Shown here in pieces: positions 34,643 through 42,777 of a stretch of 64,000 nucleotides of DNA. Where the stretch lies: the NCBI RefSeq assembly GCF_019977355.1, contig NZ_AP024655.1, positions 310,001 to 374,000 of the forward strand, given 5' to 3'. The position numbers were made by a program, and so were the translations under genes. The stretch comes from Arthrobacter sp. NicSoilB8 (GTDB lineage: Bacteria; Actinomycetota; Actinomycetes; Actinomycetales; Micrococcaceae). The notes under the pieces were generated by a model that saw nothing but the letters and a program-made list of their open reading frames with translations, was not told the DNA's origin and searched no databases. Numbering within the stretch: position 1 is the stretch's first letter; each line of letters begins with the position of its first letter.

Positions 34643-35542
34643 ATGACCAGCAACTACACCATCACCGTCCTGGGCCTCGGCGCAATGGGCCTGCCCATGG
34701 CCACGCGCCTGGCAAGCCAGCTCACGGTCCACGGCTTCGACATCGCCGAGCCTCGCCTGAAGCTGGCCGAAGAGGCCGGCATCCGCACGTTCGCCTCAGC
34801 ACGGAAGGCTTCGGAAGGCGCCGACGCCCTGCTGCTGGCAGTGCGTAACGGTGAGCAGCTCAACGATGTCCTCTTCGGCGAGAACGGCGTGGCCTCCGTG
34901 CTGAAGCCGGGCGCCGTCGTGATTCTGGGCAGCACCGTGGGCACCGAGGCCATCCCGGCCACGGTGGACCGCCTGGCCGAATACGGCGTCGAGCTGGTTG
35001 ATGCCCCGCTTTCCGGCGGTCCCAAGCGTGCCGGCGAAGGCGACCTGCTGATCGTGGTGGGCGCATCGCCCGAGGCCCAGGAGAAGGCCCGCCCGGCCCT
35101 TGAACTGCTCGCCTCCACCCTTACCGTGGTGGGCGACAAGCCCGGCGACGGCCAGGCCCTCAAGACTGTCAACCAGCTGCTCTGCGGCATCCACATCGCC
35201 GCCGCCGCCGAGGCAATGGCGCTGGCCGACGCCCTTGGCCTGGACCAGGCCAAGACCCTCGCCGCCCTCGAAGCCGGCGCGGCGGGCTCCTTCATGCTCT
35301 CCAACCGCGGCCCGCGCATCCTGGAGGCCTACACCGAGAACGGCGCCGAAGTCCTCAGCCGCCTGGACATCTTCGTCAAGGACATGGGAATCGTCGGCAA
35401 GGCCACCCGCGCCGCCGGCCTCGCCGCCCCCGTGGCCGCCGCCGCGGAGCAGCTCTACCTCCTGGGCCAGGCCCAGGGCCTTGCCGCCGCCGACGACTCC
35501 GCCGTCATCAAGGTCCTCGCGCCCACAAAGCGCACCGCCTAA
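34643..35542 (+). CDS. NAD(P)-dependent 3-hydroxyacid dehydrogenase (LtnD-like)
   Basis: 299 residues from the ATG at 34643 (GGAG 7 nt upstream). Rossmann motif VLGLGAMGLPMA, substrate motif DAPLSGGPKRAGEG and catalytic Lys in GDGQALKTVNQLL, the 3-hydroxyisobutyrate dehydrogenase family. LtnD-type members oxidise L-threonate or D-erythronate at C2/C3, providing the substrate of a DUF1537 kinase. It is the second gene of the operon, 163 bp after the kinase; the gap holds no gene. Confidence 0.88.
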   Translation: MTSNYTITVLGLGAMGLPMATRLASQLTVHGFDIAEPRLKLAEEAGIRTFASARKASEGADALLLAVRNGEQLNDVLFGENGVASVLKPGAVVILGSTVGTEAIPATVDRLAEYGVELVDAPLSGGPKRAGEGDLLIVVGASPEAQEKARPALELLASTLTVVGDKPGDGQALKTVNQLLCGIHIAAAAEAMALADALGLDQAKTLAALEAGAAGSFMLSNRGPRILEAYTENGAEVLSRLDIFVKDMGIVGKATRAAGLAAPVAAAAEQLYLLGQAQGLAAADDSAVIKVLAPTKRTA

Positions 35543-35557
35543 CCAGCCACCCCATCC

Positions 35558-35591
35558 CCGACGACGGCGGTCCCCCCTCCGCCGTCGTCGG
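35558..35591 (+). terminator. Perfect 13-bp hairpin between dehydrogenase and permease genes
   Basis: CCGACGACGGCGG and its exact complement enclose an 8-nt loop (TCCCCCCT). No T-run follows, so it more likely stabilises or partially terminates the upstream mRNA. Confidence 0.7.
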
Positions 35592-35672
35592 ACCCCTCCC
35601 GCCACTGTTCCGCCACTTTTACCTCGCGGTCGAATCGCCGGACAATATTCCTGTCAAAGGAGACAACCCCTC

Positions 35673-37139
35673 ATGACCCCCCTGCTCAATTCCCTGATGG
35701 TGCGCGCGGCCGACGCGCCCGTCATCAAGCCGGCCGTGGAGCTGGGAACTCCGCTGCTGCTGACCATCGCCGTGGCCGGCGTCGCCCTGCTGCTGATCAT
35801 GATCATCCGCTTCAAGATCCAGGCCTTTGTGGCCCTGCTGACGGTCAGCATCCTGGTGGCCGTCGCCGCGCAGATCCCGCTCAAAGACGTCTTCACCGTG
35901 GTGGCCAACGGGGTGGGAAGCACCATGGGCAAGGTGGCCCTCCTGATCGCCCTCGGAGCCATCCTGGGGCGCATGATCGAGGTCTCCGGCGGCGTGCAGT
36001 CCCTGGCCGACCACTTCACCGCCAAGCTCGGCGCCAAGCGGGTGGCCGTGGCGCTCACCGCCGTGGGCTTCCTGGTCGCGATTCCGGTGTTCTTCGAGGT
36101 CGGCATCATCGTGCTGGTGCCGATCGTCTACGCCTTCTCCAAGATCGCCAACGTCCACCCGGTGAAGTTCGGCCTGCCCATGGCCGGCATCATGCTCGCC
36201 ATCCACGTCGCCGTGCCGCCGCACCCGGGCATTGTGGCCGGCGCCGGCGTGCTCGGCGCCGACATCGGACTGATTGCCCTGATCTCCCTGGTGATCTGCG
36301 TGCCGCTCGGCTTCCTGTCCTACTGGGTCGCCTCCATCATGAACCGCAAGGACTACGATCTGCTGCCCACCGTCAAGGCCCAGGTGGACGAGTTCGGCTC
36401 CGCCACCATGGTCCGTGTCGGCCACGAGGGCCCGGGCAGCAAAGCGATTGCCCCGCCCCGCCCCGGACTGATCATCTTCCTCATCGCCACCCCGATCGCG
36501 CTGATCCTCCTGGGCACTGTCGGCACCCTCGTGATCGACAAGAACAACTTCTGGTACGGCGTCGCCGCCTTCGTCGGCAACCCCGTCTTCGCCCTCCTCG
36601 TGGCTGTCGCGCTCTGCTTCTTCCTCCTCGCCGTCCGCCGTCAGTGGTCGCTGACGGAAACCGGCGAAATCTTCGAAGGCGCCCTGCCCCCGATCGCCTC
36701 CATCCTCATGGTTGTTGCGGCCGGCGGCGTGTTCGGCAGCGTCCTGCAGGTCAGCGGAATCGGCAAGGCACTCTCCGAATCCCTCGACACCCTCGGCGTG
36801 CCGCTGCTGCTCCTTGGCTTCATCATCTCGCTGGCCCTGCGTGCCGCCCAGGGCTCGGCCACCGTCGCGATCGTCACCACGGCCGGCCTGCTCTCCTCCG
36901 CCGTTGCCGGCGGCGGCTACACGCCGGCGCAGATTGCCGTGATCGTGATCGCCATCGGCTTCGGCGCCCTCGGCCTGTCCCACGTGACTGACGCCGGGTT
37001 CTGGGTGGTCGTGCGGTACTACGGCCTGACCGTCGCCGACGGCCTCAGGACCTGGACCGTGCTCACCACCGTGCTGGGCCTGGCGGGCTTCGCCCTCACG
37101 TTCGTGGCCTGGATCCTGGTGGGAGGCCTGAGCGCCTGA
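35673..37139 (+). CDS. GntP-family sugar-acid permease
   Basis: 488 residues, about 12-14 membrane segments, with GntP family stretches (GAILGRMIEVSGGVQSLADHF, FGLPMAGIMLAIHVAVPPHPG as separate pieces, and RAAQGSATVAIVTTAGLL). GntP proteins import gluconate and related hydroxy acids. The real start is the ATG at 35673 with AAAGGAG upstream; the open frame continues upstream into the antisense of the dehydrogenase gene and is not coding there. Its TGA overlaps the ATG of the aldolase gene by one base. It is expected to bring in the acid handled by the neighbours. Confidence 0.92.
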   Translation: MTPLLNSLMVRAADAPVIKPAVELGTPLLLTIAVAGVALLLIMIIRFKIQAFVALLTVSILVAVAAQIPLKDVFTVVANGVGSTMGKVALLIALGAILGRMIEVSGGVQSLADHFTAKLGAKRVAVALTAVGFLVAIPVFFEVGIIVLVPIVYAFSKIANVHPVKFGLPMAGIMLAIHVAVPPHPGIVAGAGVLGADIGLIALISLVICVPLGFLSYWVASIMNRKDYDLLPTVKAQVDEFGSATMVRVGHEGPGSKAIAPPRPGLIIFLIATPIALILLGTVGTLVIDKNNFWYGVAAFVGNPVFALLVAVALCFFLLAVRRQWSLTETGEIFEGALPPIASILMVVAAGGVFGSVLQVSGIGKALSESLDTLGVPLLLLGFIISLALRAAQGSATVAIVTTAGLLSSAVAGGGYTPAQIAVIVIAIGFGALGLSHVTDAGFWVVVRYYGLTVADGLRTWTVLTTVLGLAGFALTFVAWILVGGLSA

Positions 37140-38023
37140 TGCGTACCCAACTCGACGCGCTGGTCGGCGCCGCCCTGCAGCAGGGCTCAGCCGTACCGGC
37201 GTTCACCTGCTACGACTTCACGACCGCACTCGCCGTTGTGGGCGCGGCCGAGGAGACCGGGCGGGGCGCCATCCTGCTCGTCGCGCCGAAGACCGCGGCC
37301 ACGCCGAACGGTCTGCGGCTGATCACCGCCCTCCGCGGGCTCGCCGACGCCGCCGGCGTTCCGGTTGCCGTGCAGCTGGACCACGCCACCGACCCGCAGG
37401 TGATCGCCGACGCCGTCGGCGCCGGGGCCGACTCGGTGCTGGTCGACGGGTCCTCGCTGCCTTACGAGGACAACATCGCGCTGGTCCGGAGTGTCCGGGC
37501 CGCCCTCGAAGCGCAGGGCAGGGCCGACGTCGTGATTGAAGCCGAACTCGGCGGGCTTGCCGGCGACGAGGACCGGGCCTTCGGGACCGACGCCGCGAAC
37601 AGCGAAGGCAGCGCAGCGGCCGACGAACCGGCAGGCCTCACCGACTCCGCCCAAGTGGAGGACTTCGTGGCCCGCACCGGCGCGCAGCTGCTCGCCGTGG
37701 CCGTGGGCAATGTCCATGGAAAGTACAAGGGGGAGCCCCGGCTACGCTGGGACGTCCTGCAGGACATCGCCGTGCGGACCCGGATCCCGCTGGTCCTGCA
37801 CGGTGCCTCGGGCATCCCGGCGGAGGAACTGGTCAAGGCCGCGGCCATGAATGTGGGCAAGGTCAATTTCAATACCGAGCTGCGCACCGGCGTCCTTGCG
37901 GTCCTCGAGGAACAGACCGCCGCCCACCGCGCCGACGGCGAGAACCTCCAGGCCCTGTTGGGCCACTGGGACACTTCCGCCAGGACGTTCGCGGCCGGCG
38001 CCCTGGCCACGCTGTCCCGCTGA
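37139..38023 (+). CDS. Class II fructose-bisphosphate-type aldolase
   Basis: 294 residues. Zinc-dependent class II aldolase features: VQLDHATD (Zn-His), EAELGG, GNVHGKYKGEP (Zn-His), LHGASG (Zn-His) and KVNFNTELR. These residues are typical of the FbaA/GatY/KbaY group that splits ketose phosphates to give DHAP. In the best-known DUF1537 pathways the last enzyme is an AraD-type decarboxylating protein (OtnC), so an FBA-type enzyme here points to a different product. Its ATG overlaps the permease stop. A small Ala/Asp-rich insertion lies near residue 150. Confidence 0.9.
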   Translation: MRTQLDALVGAALQQGSAVPAFTCYDFTTALAVVGAAEETGRGAILLVAPKTAATPNGLRLITALRGLADAAGVPVAVQLDHATDPQVIADAVGAGADSVLVDGSSLPYEDNIALVRSVRAALEAQGRADVVIEAELGGLAGDEDRAFGTDAANSEGSAAADEPAGLTDSAQVEDFVARTGAQLLAVAVGNVHGKYKGEPRLRWDVLQDIAVRTRIPLVLHGASGIPAEELVKAAAMNVGKVNFNTELRTGVLAVLEEQTAAHRADGENLQALLGHWDTSARTFAAGALATLSR

Positions 38024-38034
38024 CAGCACGGGAC

Positions 38035-38074
38035 GGCGCCTCCCCTCCCGGCGAGAGCCGGGACGGGAGGCGCC
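38035..38074 (+). terminator. Terminator-like hairpin after the sugar-acid operon
   Basis: A long stem GGCGCCTCCCctCCCGGC with its complement (loop GAGA, small mismatch) right after the aldolase stop. It lacks a T-run, as is common in high-GC actinobacteria. Confidence 0.75.
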
Positions 38075-38156
38075 GGGCAGGGGCTTCGTCCTCTGGCCGT
38101 GACGCGCCCCAAGACAGACAATGGAGGCAACACGGCCGGGCTTCCTAGGGGGCGCT

Positions 38157-39497
38157 ATGGTTTCACAGCAGCGGGCGGCCGGCACGATCATCAGGGTGCC
38201 GGACCGCGACCCGGTGATCGACCTTGCCCGGTTCTTCTGCCTGGTACTGGTGGTGGTCGGCCACACCATGATGGTCAGCCCCGTCCTGAACCCCGACGGC
38301 ACCGTGACGACCGAAAACACGCTGGGCAACCAGCGATGGTTTGAGCCTGTCGTGTGGGTCCTCCAGATCATGCCGCTGTTCTTCGTGGCTGGCGGGATTA
38401 CCGGCCTGCAGTCCTGGCGGCGGCTGCGCGCCAGGGGCGGCAACGCCTTCGACTTCATGCAGGGCCGGCTGCTGCGCCTGATCCGTCCCGCGGCCGTCCT
38501 GCTGGCGGTCATGTTCACCGGCCTGTCCCTGGCGCTGCTCGCGGGGGTTGACCCGCAGGTCATCCAGTTGCTCACCAGCGGAGCGGGCATGCCCCTGTGG
38601 TTCCTCGCCGCGTACCTCGCCGCGCAGCTGAATCTTCCCTGGCTGGCGGCCCTGCACGCCCGCGCGCCGTGGCTGACCCTCGCCGGGCTCACGTCCCTGG
38701 CCGTGGCGGTCGATTGCATGCGGGGGATGCTGCCGACGCTGGCCTACCTCAACATGGTGTTCGTCTGGTGCGCCGTGCAGCAGCTCGGATTCTTCGTCGC
38801 TGACGGCCGGCCGCTGCGGCCGGGCCGGCCGGCTCTGTTTGGCGTCATCGTCGCCAGCAACCTCCTGCTGGGGCTGCTTGTGCTGCTGGGGCTGTACCCC
38901 GGAAACATGCTGGTAAACCTCAACCCGCCCAACGTGACGCTGCTGCTCCTTGGCATCTCGCAGGCCGCCGCCTTCCAGCTCTTCCGGCCGCTGCTGGAAC
39001 GGATCGCGTCCTTGGCGTGGGTGCGCCGGGTGGTGGGCGTGGCCGGACGCCGGTCCATGACTGTCTATTTATGGCACCTGCCCCTGCTGGCGGCGATGTC
39101 CGGACTGCTGCTGCTGACAGACTTTCCGCAGCCGGCCGGCGGTAGCGCGGCCTGGTGGTGGGGGCGGCCGCTGGTACTGCTGGGCGTTATCGCGCTGTTG
39201 CTGCCGGTCCTTGCGCTGTTCGGCAGGCTCGAGGAGCGTCCGACGGCGCCGGGCACCGCGCCGAACCGGCCGGCGGCCGCCGTGCTGCTCGCCGCCGTCG
39301 CCGTCTTTGTCCCGGCAGTCGACGCCGCACTCCATGGACTCACACTTGGGCTGCTGGGCGGGGGTGCTGCATGCTTCGCGCTCGCGGTGGTGCTGCTGGG
39401 GCGGATTCCGGTCCGGCTGACGGCATCGGCTGACCGGCCCGGTGGATCAGAACCGCCATTGCCACGTCCGCCATTAAGTGCCAATGTCGAACCATGA
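38157..39497 (+). CDS. Acyltransferase family membrane protein
   Basis: 446 residues, about ten membrane segments, with acyltransferase-3 features: DLARFFCLVLVVVGHT with the catalytic His in TM1, LQIMPLFFVAGG and RLLRLIRP, and late SMTVYLWHLPLL. Such proteins O-acylate cell-surface or antibiotic molecules; substrate unknown. The start at 38157 has GGGGG just upstream; an ATG at 38121 is an alternative. Its TGA overlaps the next ATG, so it is coupled to the GNAT gene. Confidence 0.85.
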   Translation: MVSQQRAAGTIIRVPDRDPVIDLARFFCLVLVVVGHTMMVSPVLNPDGTVTTENTLGNQRWFEPVVWVLQIMPLFFVAGGITGLQSWRRLRARGGNAFDFMQGRLLRLIRPAAVLLAVMFTGLSLALLAGVDPQVIQLLTSGAGMPLWFLAAYLAAQLNLPWLAALHARAPWLTLAGLTSLAVAVDCMRGMLPTLAYLNMVFVWCAVQQLGFFVADGRPLRPGRPALFGVIVASNLLLGLLVLLGLYPGNMLVNLNPPNVTLLLLGISQAAAFQLFRPLLERIASLAWVRRVVGVAGRRSMTVYLWHLPLLAAMSGLLLLTDFPQPAGGSAAWWWGRPLVLLGVIALLLPVLALFGRLEERPTAPGTAPNRPAAAVLLAAVAVFVPAVDAALHGLTLGLLGGGAACFALAVVLLGRIPVRLTASADRPGGSEPPLPRPPLSANVEP

Positions 39498-39838
39498 CGG
39501 AGAACTCGGCAGCCACGGAAGACACCTTCAGCCCTGACGTTGCCACGACAAGGAACGACGAGCTGCACCGCTATGAACTACATGTCGGCGGCAAGCTCGC
39601 CGTCCAGGTGCGCTTCATCGACCGACCGGGCCATATCGACTTCATCCACACCGACACGGCGGAGCAGTTCCAGGGCCAGGGGCTCGCCAAGGTGCTGGCG
39701 CACTTCGCGCTCGATGACGTGGTTGCCTCCGGCAAGCGGATCATTCCGGACTGCCCCTTCATGTACCGCTACCTGCGCAGACACGAGACGTACCACCAAT
39801 ATGTGGACTGGCCGGAACGCGTGCCGGAGGGAGCCTGA
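39494..39838 (+). CDS. GNAT-family N-acetyltransferase (YjdJ type)
   Basis: 114 residues; ATG overlaps the preceding TGA. It matches the short, 90-110-residue acetyltransferase group (PF14542 type): HIDFIHTDTAEQFQGQGLA with the Q/RxxGxG/A acetyl-CoA loop, then IPDCPFMYRYLRRHETYHQYV. The substrate is unknown. Coupled to the acyltransferase gene upstream. Confidence 0.88.
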   Translation: MTENSAATEDTFSPDVATTRNDELHRYELHVGGKLAVQVRFIDRPGHIDFIHTDTAEQFQGQGLAKVLAHFALDDVVASGKRIIPDCPFMYRYLRRHETYHQYVDWPERVPEGA

Positions 39839-39928
39839 GCCCAGCTAGGGGGGCGGGCCGGAACGGCCGGGGTCGCGTCCGGCCGGCTTGTGAGCCGGAC
39901 AACAACCTCGTAAGGTTTGAGCAGAGTT

Positions 39929-40663
39929 ATGCAGCTGGCTCTTGGACAGGTCCGTTTGGAGAACCCCTTGAACCATAAACTGCGTGTGCTTGTCCGTGTG
40001 GACCTCGATCCCGTGCAGGTCACTCTCGAAATTTCCGGCTGCGTCACCCCGTCTGATGCGGCCGCCCTCATGCATATCGTGCGCCGCGCCGGCCGCCTCG
40101 GGGCGGGCGCCGAGGTAGTCATCGACCTCCACGGCACCTCCCACCTGGACCCGGAAGTGCTGCTTGGACTTCGCCGGCTCGCCGACGCCGGACCCTTGCC
40201 GGCCCCCGACGCCGGGGATTCCAAGGCGCCCGTGCCGTTTCGCCTCACGCTCGATGAGCCGGCCGAGCTGCCCATCTGCCTCCTGCACGTCGGTGCCGAC
40301 GCCGAAGTCCTCGCCGGGCTCGACTCAGGCCTGGATACCGGCCTGGATACCGGGCTGGGGGAGGCCAACACCCCGCTGGCCGCTGAGGCAGGGAGCGACA
40401 ATGACCTTGGCGCCATGAACCTGCTGGCGCTTTCGGAGTATTTCGAGGGCACGCTCGATCCTGCGGCCACGGTCCGGGCCCTGTCCGACACCGCGCTGTG
40501 CCAGCTCGCGGACGCACTGTACCGCCACTTGGACACCAACAGCCCTTCGTTTGGCGCACACACCTGGTACGAGCTCGCCGCCGAAGAAATTCAGAACCGC
40601 CACCTGACAGACGGGGACGGCCCGGCGGGGGACGAATTGGAACCGGACACGGCCTTGGCCTGA
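39929..40663 (+). CDS. Hypothetical protein with STAS-like N-terminal domain
   Basis: About 244 residues from the ATG at 39929; a TTG at 39968 with GGAG six bases upstream is an equally good start. The first ~90 residues (VTLEISGCVTPSDAAALMHIV, ... AEVVIDLHGTSHLDPEVLLGL) look like a STAS (anti-sigma-antagonist) fold with the strand-helix pattern, without an obvious phosphorylated Ser. A short GLDSGLDTGLDTGLG tandem follows, then an acidic helical C-terminal part. I do not know the function. Confidence 0.6.
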   Translation: MQLALGQVRLENPLNHKLRVLVRVDLDPVQVTLEISGCVTPSDAAALMHIVRRAGRLGAGAEVVIDLHGTSHLDPEVLLGLRRLADAGPLPAPDAGDSKAPVPFRLTLDEPAELPICLLHVGADAEVLAGLDSGLDTGLDTGLGEANTPLAAEAGSDNDLGAMNLLALSEYFEGTLDPAATVRALSDTALCQLADALYRHLDTNSPSFGAHTWYELAAEEIQNRHLTDGDGPAGDELEPDTALA

Positions 40664-40688
40664 GCCGCCGCACGGTTAGGCTGTCGCT

Positions 40689-41471
40689 ATGAACGCACAC
40701 ACAGCCTCCACGCCGGGCACCACCGCTCTCGTTACGGGTGCAACGGCGGGACTGGGCGCCGAGTTCGCCCGCCAGCTTGCCGAAGAGGGCCACAGCATGG
40801 TGCTCGTGGCCCGCGACGCCGGCCGCCTCGCGGCCACGGCGGCGGAGTTGGAGAACCGGTACGGGGCCGCGACGGAGACGATCGCCGCGGACCTTACTGA
40901 CGACGCCGGGGTTGCGGCCGTCGTCGCGCGTCTCACCGATCCGGCCCGGCCGGTGGAGATCCTGGTCAACAACGCGGGAATCGGCTTGCTGCGGTCCTTC
41001 GAGGACAACGACATCGCCGAGGAGAAGAGACACCTGAAACTTCATGTCGAAACCGCCATGGAGCTCACCCACGCAGCGCTGCAGGGCATGCTCGCGCGGC
41101 GGTCCGGCAGGATCATCAACGTCGCGAGCGTGGCGGCCTTCCTGCCGCGTGGAACGTACTCGGCCGCGAAGGCCTGGCTGCTGAGTTTCTCGCGCTGGGC
41201 CAACATGGCGTATGCGGCTCGCGGGGTCAGGGTCACCGCCGTGTGCCCCGGTTTCACGCACACCGAGTTCCACGACCGGATGGGGATGGACAAGACGGTG
41301 GCGCCGCGCTGGATGTGGCTCGAGGCCCGGCAGGTGGTCAGCGAGTCCCTGGCGGACAACGCCAAGGGCAAGGCCGTCTCGATCCCCAGCCGGCGCTACA
41401 AAGTCCTGACCTCGGTTACACGGGTGCTGCCGGCACGGTTCGTCGCCGGGCCGCCGCGGCGCGCCAAGTAG
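40689..41471 (+). CDS. Short-chain dehydrogenase/reductase
   Basis: 260 residues. SDR motifs: TGATAGLG cofactor loop, NNAG, catalytic Ser in NVASVAAF and YSAAK. The Arg after the second beta strand (VARD) suggests NADP preference. Enzymes of this general type reduce carbonyls; no substrate can be given. It begins 26 bp after the STAS-like gene, so the two may be co-transcribed. Confidence 0.92.
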   Translation: MNAHTASTPGTTALVTGATAGLGAEFARQLAEEGHSMVLVARDAGRLAATAAELENRYGAATETIAADLTDDAGVAAVVARLTDPARPVEILVNNAGIGLLRSFEDNDIAEEKRHLKLHVETAMELTHAALQGMLARRSGRIINVASVAAFLPRGTYSAAKAWLLSFSRWANMAYAARGVRVTAVCPGFTHTEFHDRMGMDKTVAPRWMWLEARQVVSESLADNAKGKAVSIPSRRYKVLTSVTRVLPARFVAGPPRRAK

Positions 41472-41501
41472 CCGCGCCGGGTACTTTCGGGACCGGCGCC
41501 C

Positions 41502-42569
41502 TTAGGGCATGTGCGGGCTCCGGCGCCGGATCAGCACCACCACCAGGATGCCGACGGCGGCCCCCACCAGTGTCTCGACGGCCCGTTCGGTGACCAGGAC
41601 GCGGGGATCGGCCGGCGCCGCAAGCTGTCCGACCAGCAGGATGACCGGGGTGAAGGAGACCATCGCGAGGCCATAATGCCGGGTCATGAACAGTTCCGTG
41701 CTGAACTGCAGGACGATCACCAGGCAAGCCAGGACGGCGGCCTCATGGCCGGGGAAGGCCAGCACCGGTGACCCGGGCCACGGGAACAGGATGGCCGTGA
41801 CCACCACGAGTCCCAGGAGCGTGCCGACGATGCGGTGGATGCCGCGGTAGACGCTGCTGGGCAGGTCGGCCCCGGCAAGCGGCACCGCCGCCGCGGCCAT
41901 GGCCCAATGCGGGTGGCCACTGCCGCTGAGGACCCCAATGGTCCCGGCAGCCCCGACGGCGGTCATGTACCGGGCGGCATGAAGCCACGCCGCCCGTCGG
42001 CTTGCCCCGCGTAGCGCCGTGACGTCCCGCCGCCAGCCGCGCTGCCACCCGTGCCGCCAGGAGCGGGCCACGAACCAGCCGCCGAAGCCCACCATGATCG
42101 AGAACGCGGCCGACCCTGCGGCGATCAGGACGGCGGCATGCCAGGGGACGGCGGCGGGAACAGACGCGCACGCGCCCAGGGCCAGGATCCCGAAGAAGGG
42201 CCCGGCGGGTTTCAGGGCCGTCCTGTCCGTGAACAGCGACCCCGCGCCGGCAAACACGGCCTCCGTGATCACCAGCGCCCATGAATGGGCGTGCTGGATC
42301 GAGAGGAACACGCCCACTCCTACGCCCGTGAGCAGGAGGACAGCTGCCTGGCCCTGATGGCGGAGCCGCAGCTGATGCGGCTCGGTGCGGCCGTACATGC
42401 CGGTCAGGGCACCGAAAACGGCGTAGCCGATCAGCTCGGGGCGCCCGGCGGCCAGCAGCACCAGAGTCGGCACCGCCACGCTGATCGCCACCCGCCACGC
42501 CGACACGTGGTCCTTGTTGGCCGGGGCCAGGCTGTGCAGCGAACGGGCGTGGGCCAGTACGGACTTCAC
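41502..42569 (-). CDS. FUSC-family membrane protein
   Basis: 355 residues, almost all hydrophobic: about eight to ten membrane segments in two halves. The second half carries the FUSC_2 pattern (HWAMAAAAVPLAGADLPSSV, RGIHRIVGTLLGLVV). Unlike the one at 8.2-9.4 kb, this protein has no long soluble tail. Export of aromatic acids or other small molecules is the family guess; there are no partner genes. Confidence 0.82.
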   Translation of the reverse strand: MKSVLAHARSLHSLAPANKDHVSAWRVAISVAVPTLVLLAAGRPELIGYAVFGALTGMYGRTEPHQLRLRHQGQAAVLLLTGVGVGVFLSIQHAHSWALVITEAVFAGAGSLFTDRTALKPAGPFFGILALGACASVPAAVPWHAAVLIAAGSAAFSIMVGFGGWFVARSWRHGWQRGWRRDVTALRGASRRAAWLHAARYMTAVGAAGTIGVLSGSGHPHWAMAAAAVPLAGADLPSSVYRGIHRIVGTLLGLVVVTAILFPWPGSPVLAFPGHEAAVLACLVIVLQFSTELFMTRHYGLAMVSFTPVILLVGQLAAPADPRVLVTERAVETLVGAAVGILVVVLIRRRSPHMP

Positions 42570-42656
42570 AACTTCCTCCCGGGTTTCTTGGTCTTCTCTG
42601 GGTTCCCGGGGTTCATGGGATCCCTCCGGGGGCTGATAGCGGTCCGGACACGCCTA

Positions 42657-42706
42657 AGGCCCGTTCCGTATGCTTCCCCCAACGGGTAAGCATACGGAAC
42701 AGGCCT
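42657..42706. terminator. Long hairpin downstream of the MHS transporter gene
   Basis: AGGCC-c-GTTCCGTATGCTT pairs with AAGCATACGGAAC-a-GGCCT: 18 pairs with a single mismatch and a 12-nt loop. No T-run. It lies 72 bp after the transporter stop (minus strand) and 88 bp before the FUSC start. Confidence 0.7.
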
Positions 42707-42777
42707 CATAGGGCGGGGCTGTGACTACGGGGTCTGGACTGCCGCTGCCGGGTCAGGCCGGCTCAGGACGGGCAGGC

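Noticed and set aside
35619..36983. 454-codon minus-strand frame over the GntP permease
   Set aside because: Asp/His/Gly-rich antisense shadow of a membrane protein; no start signal.
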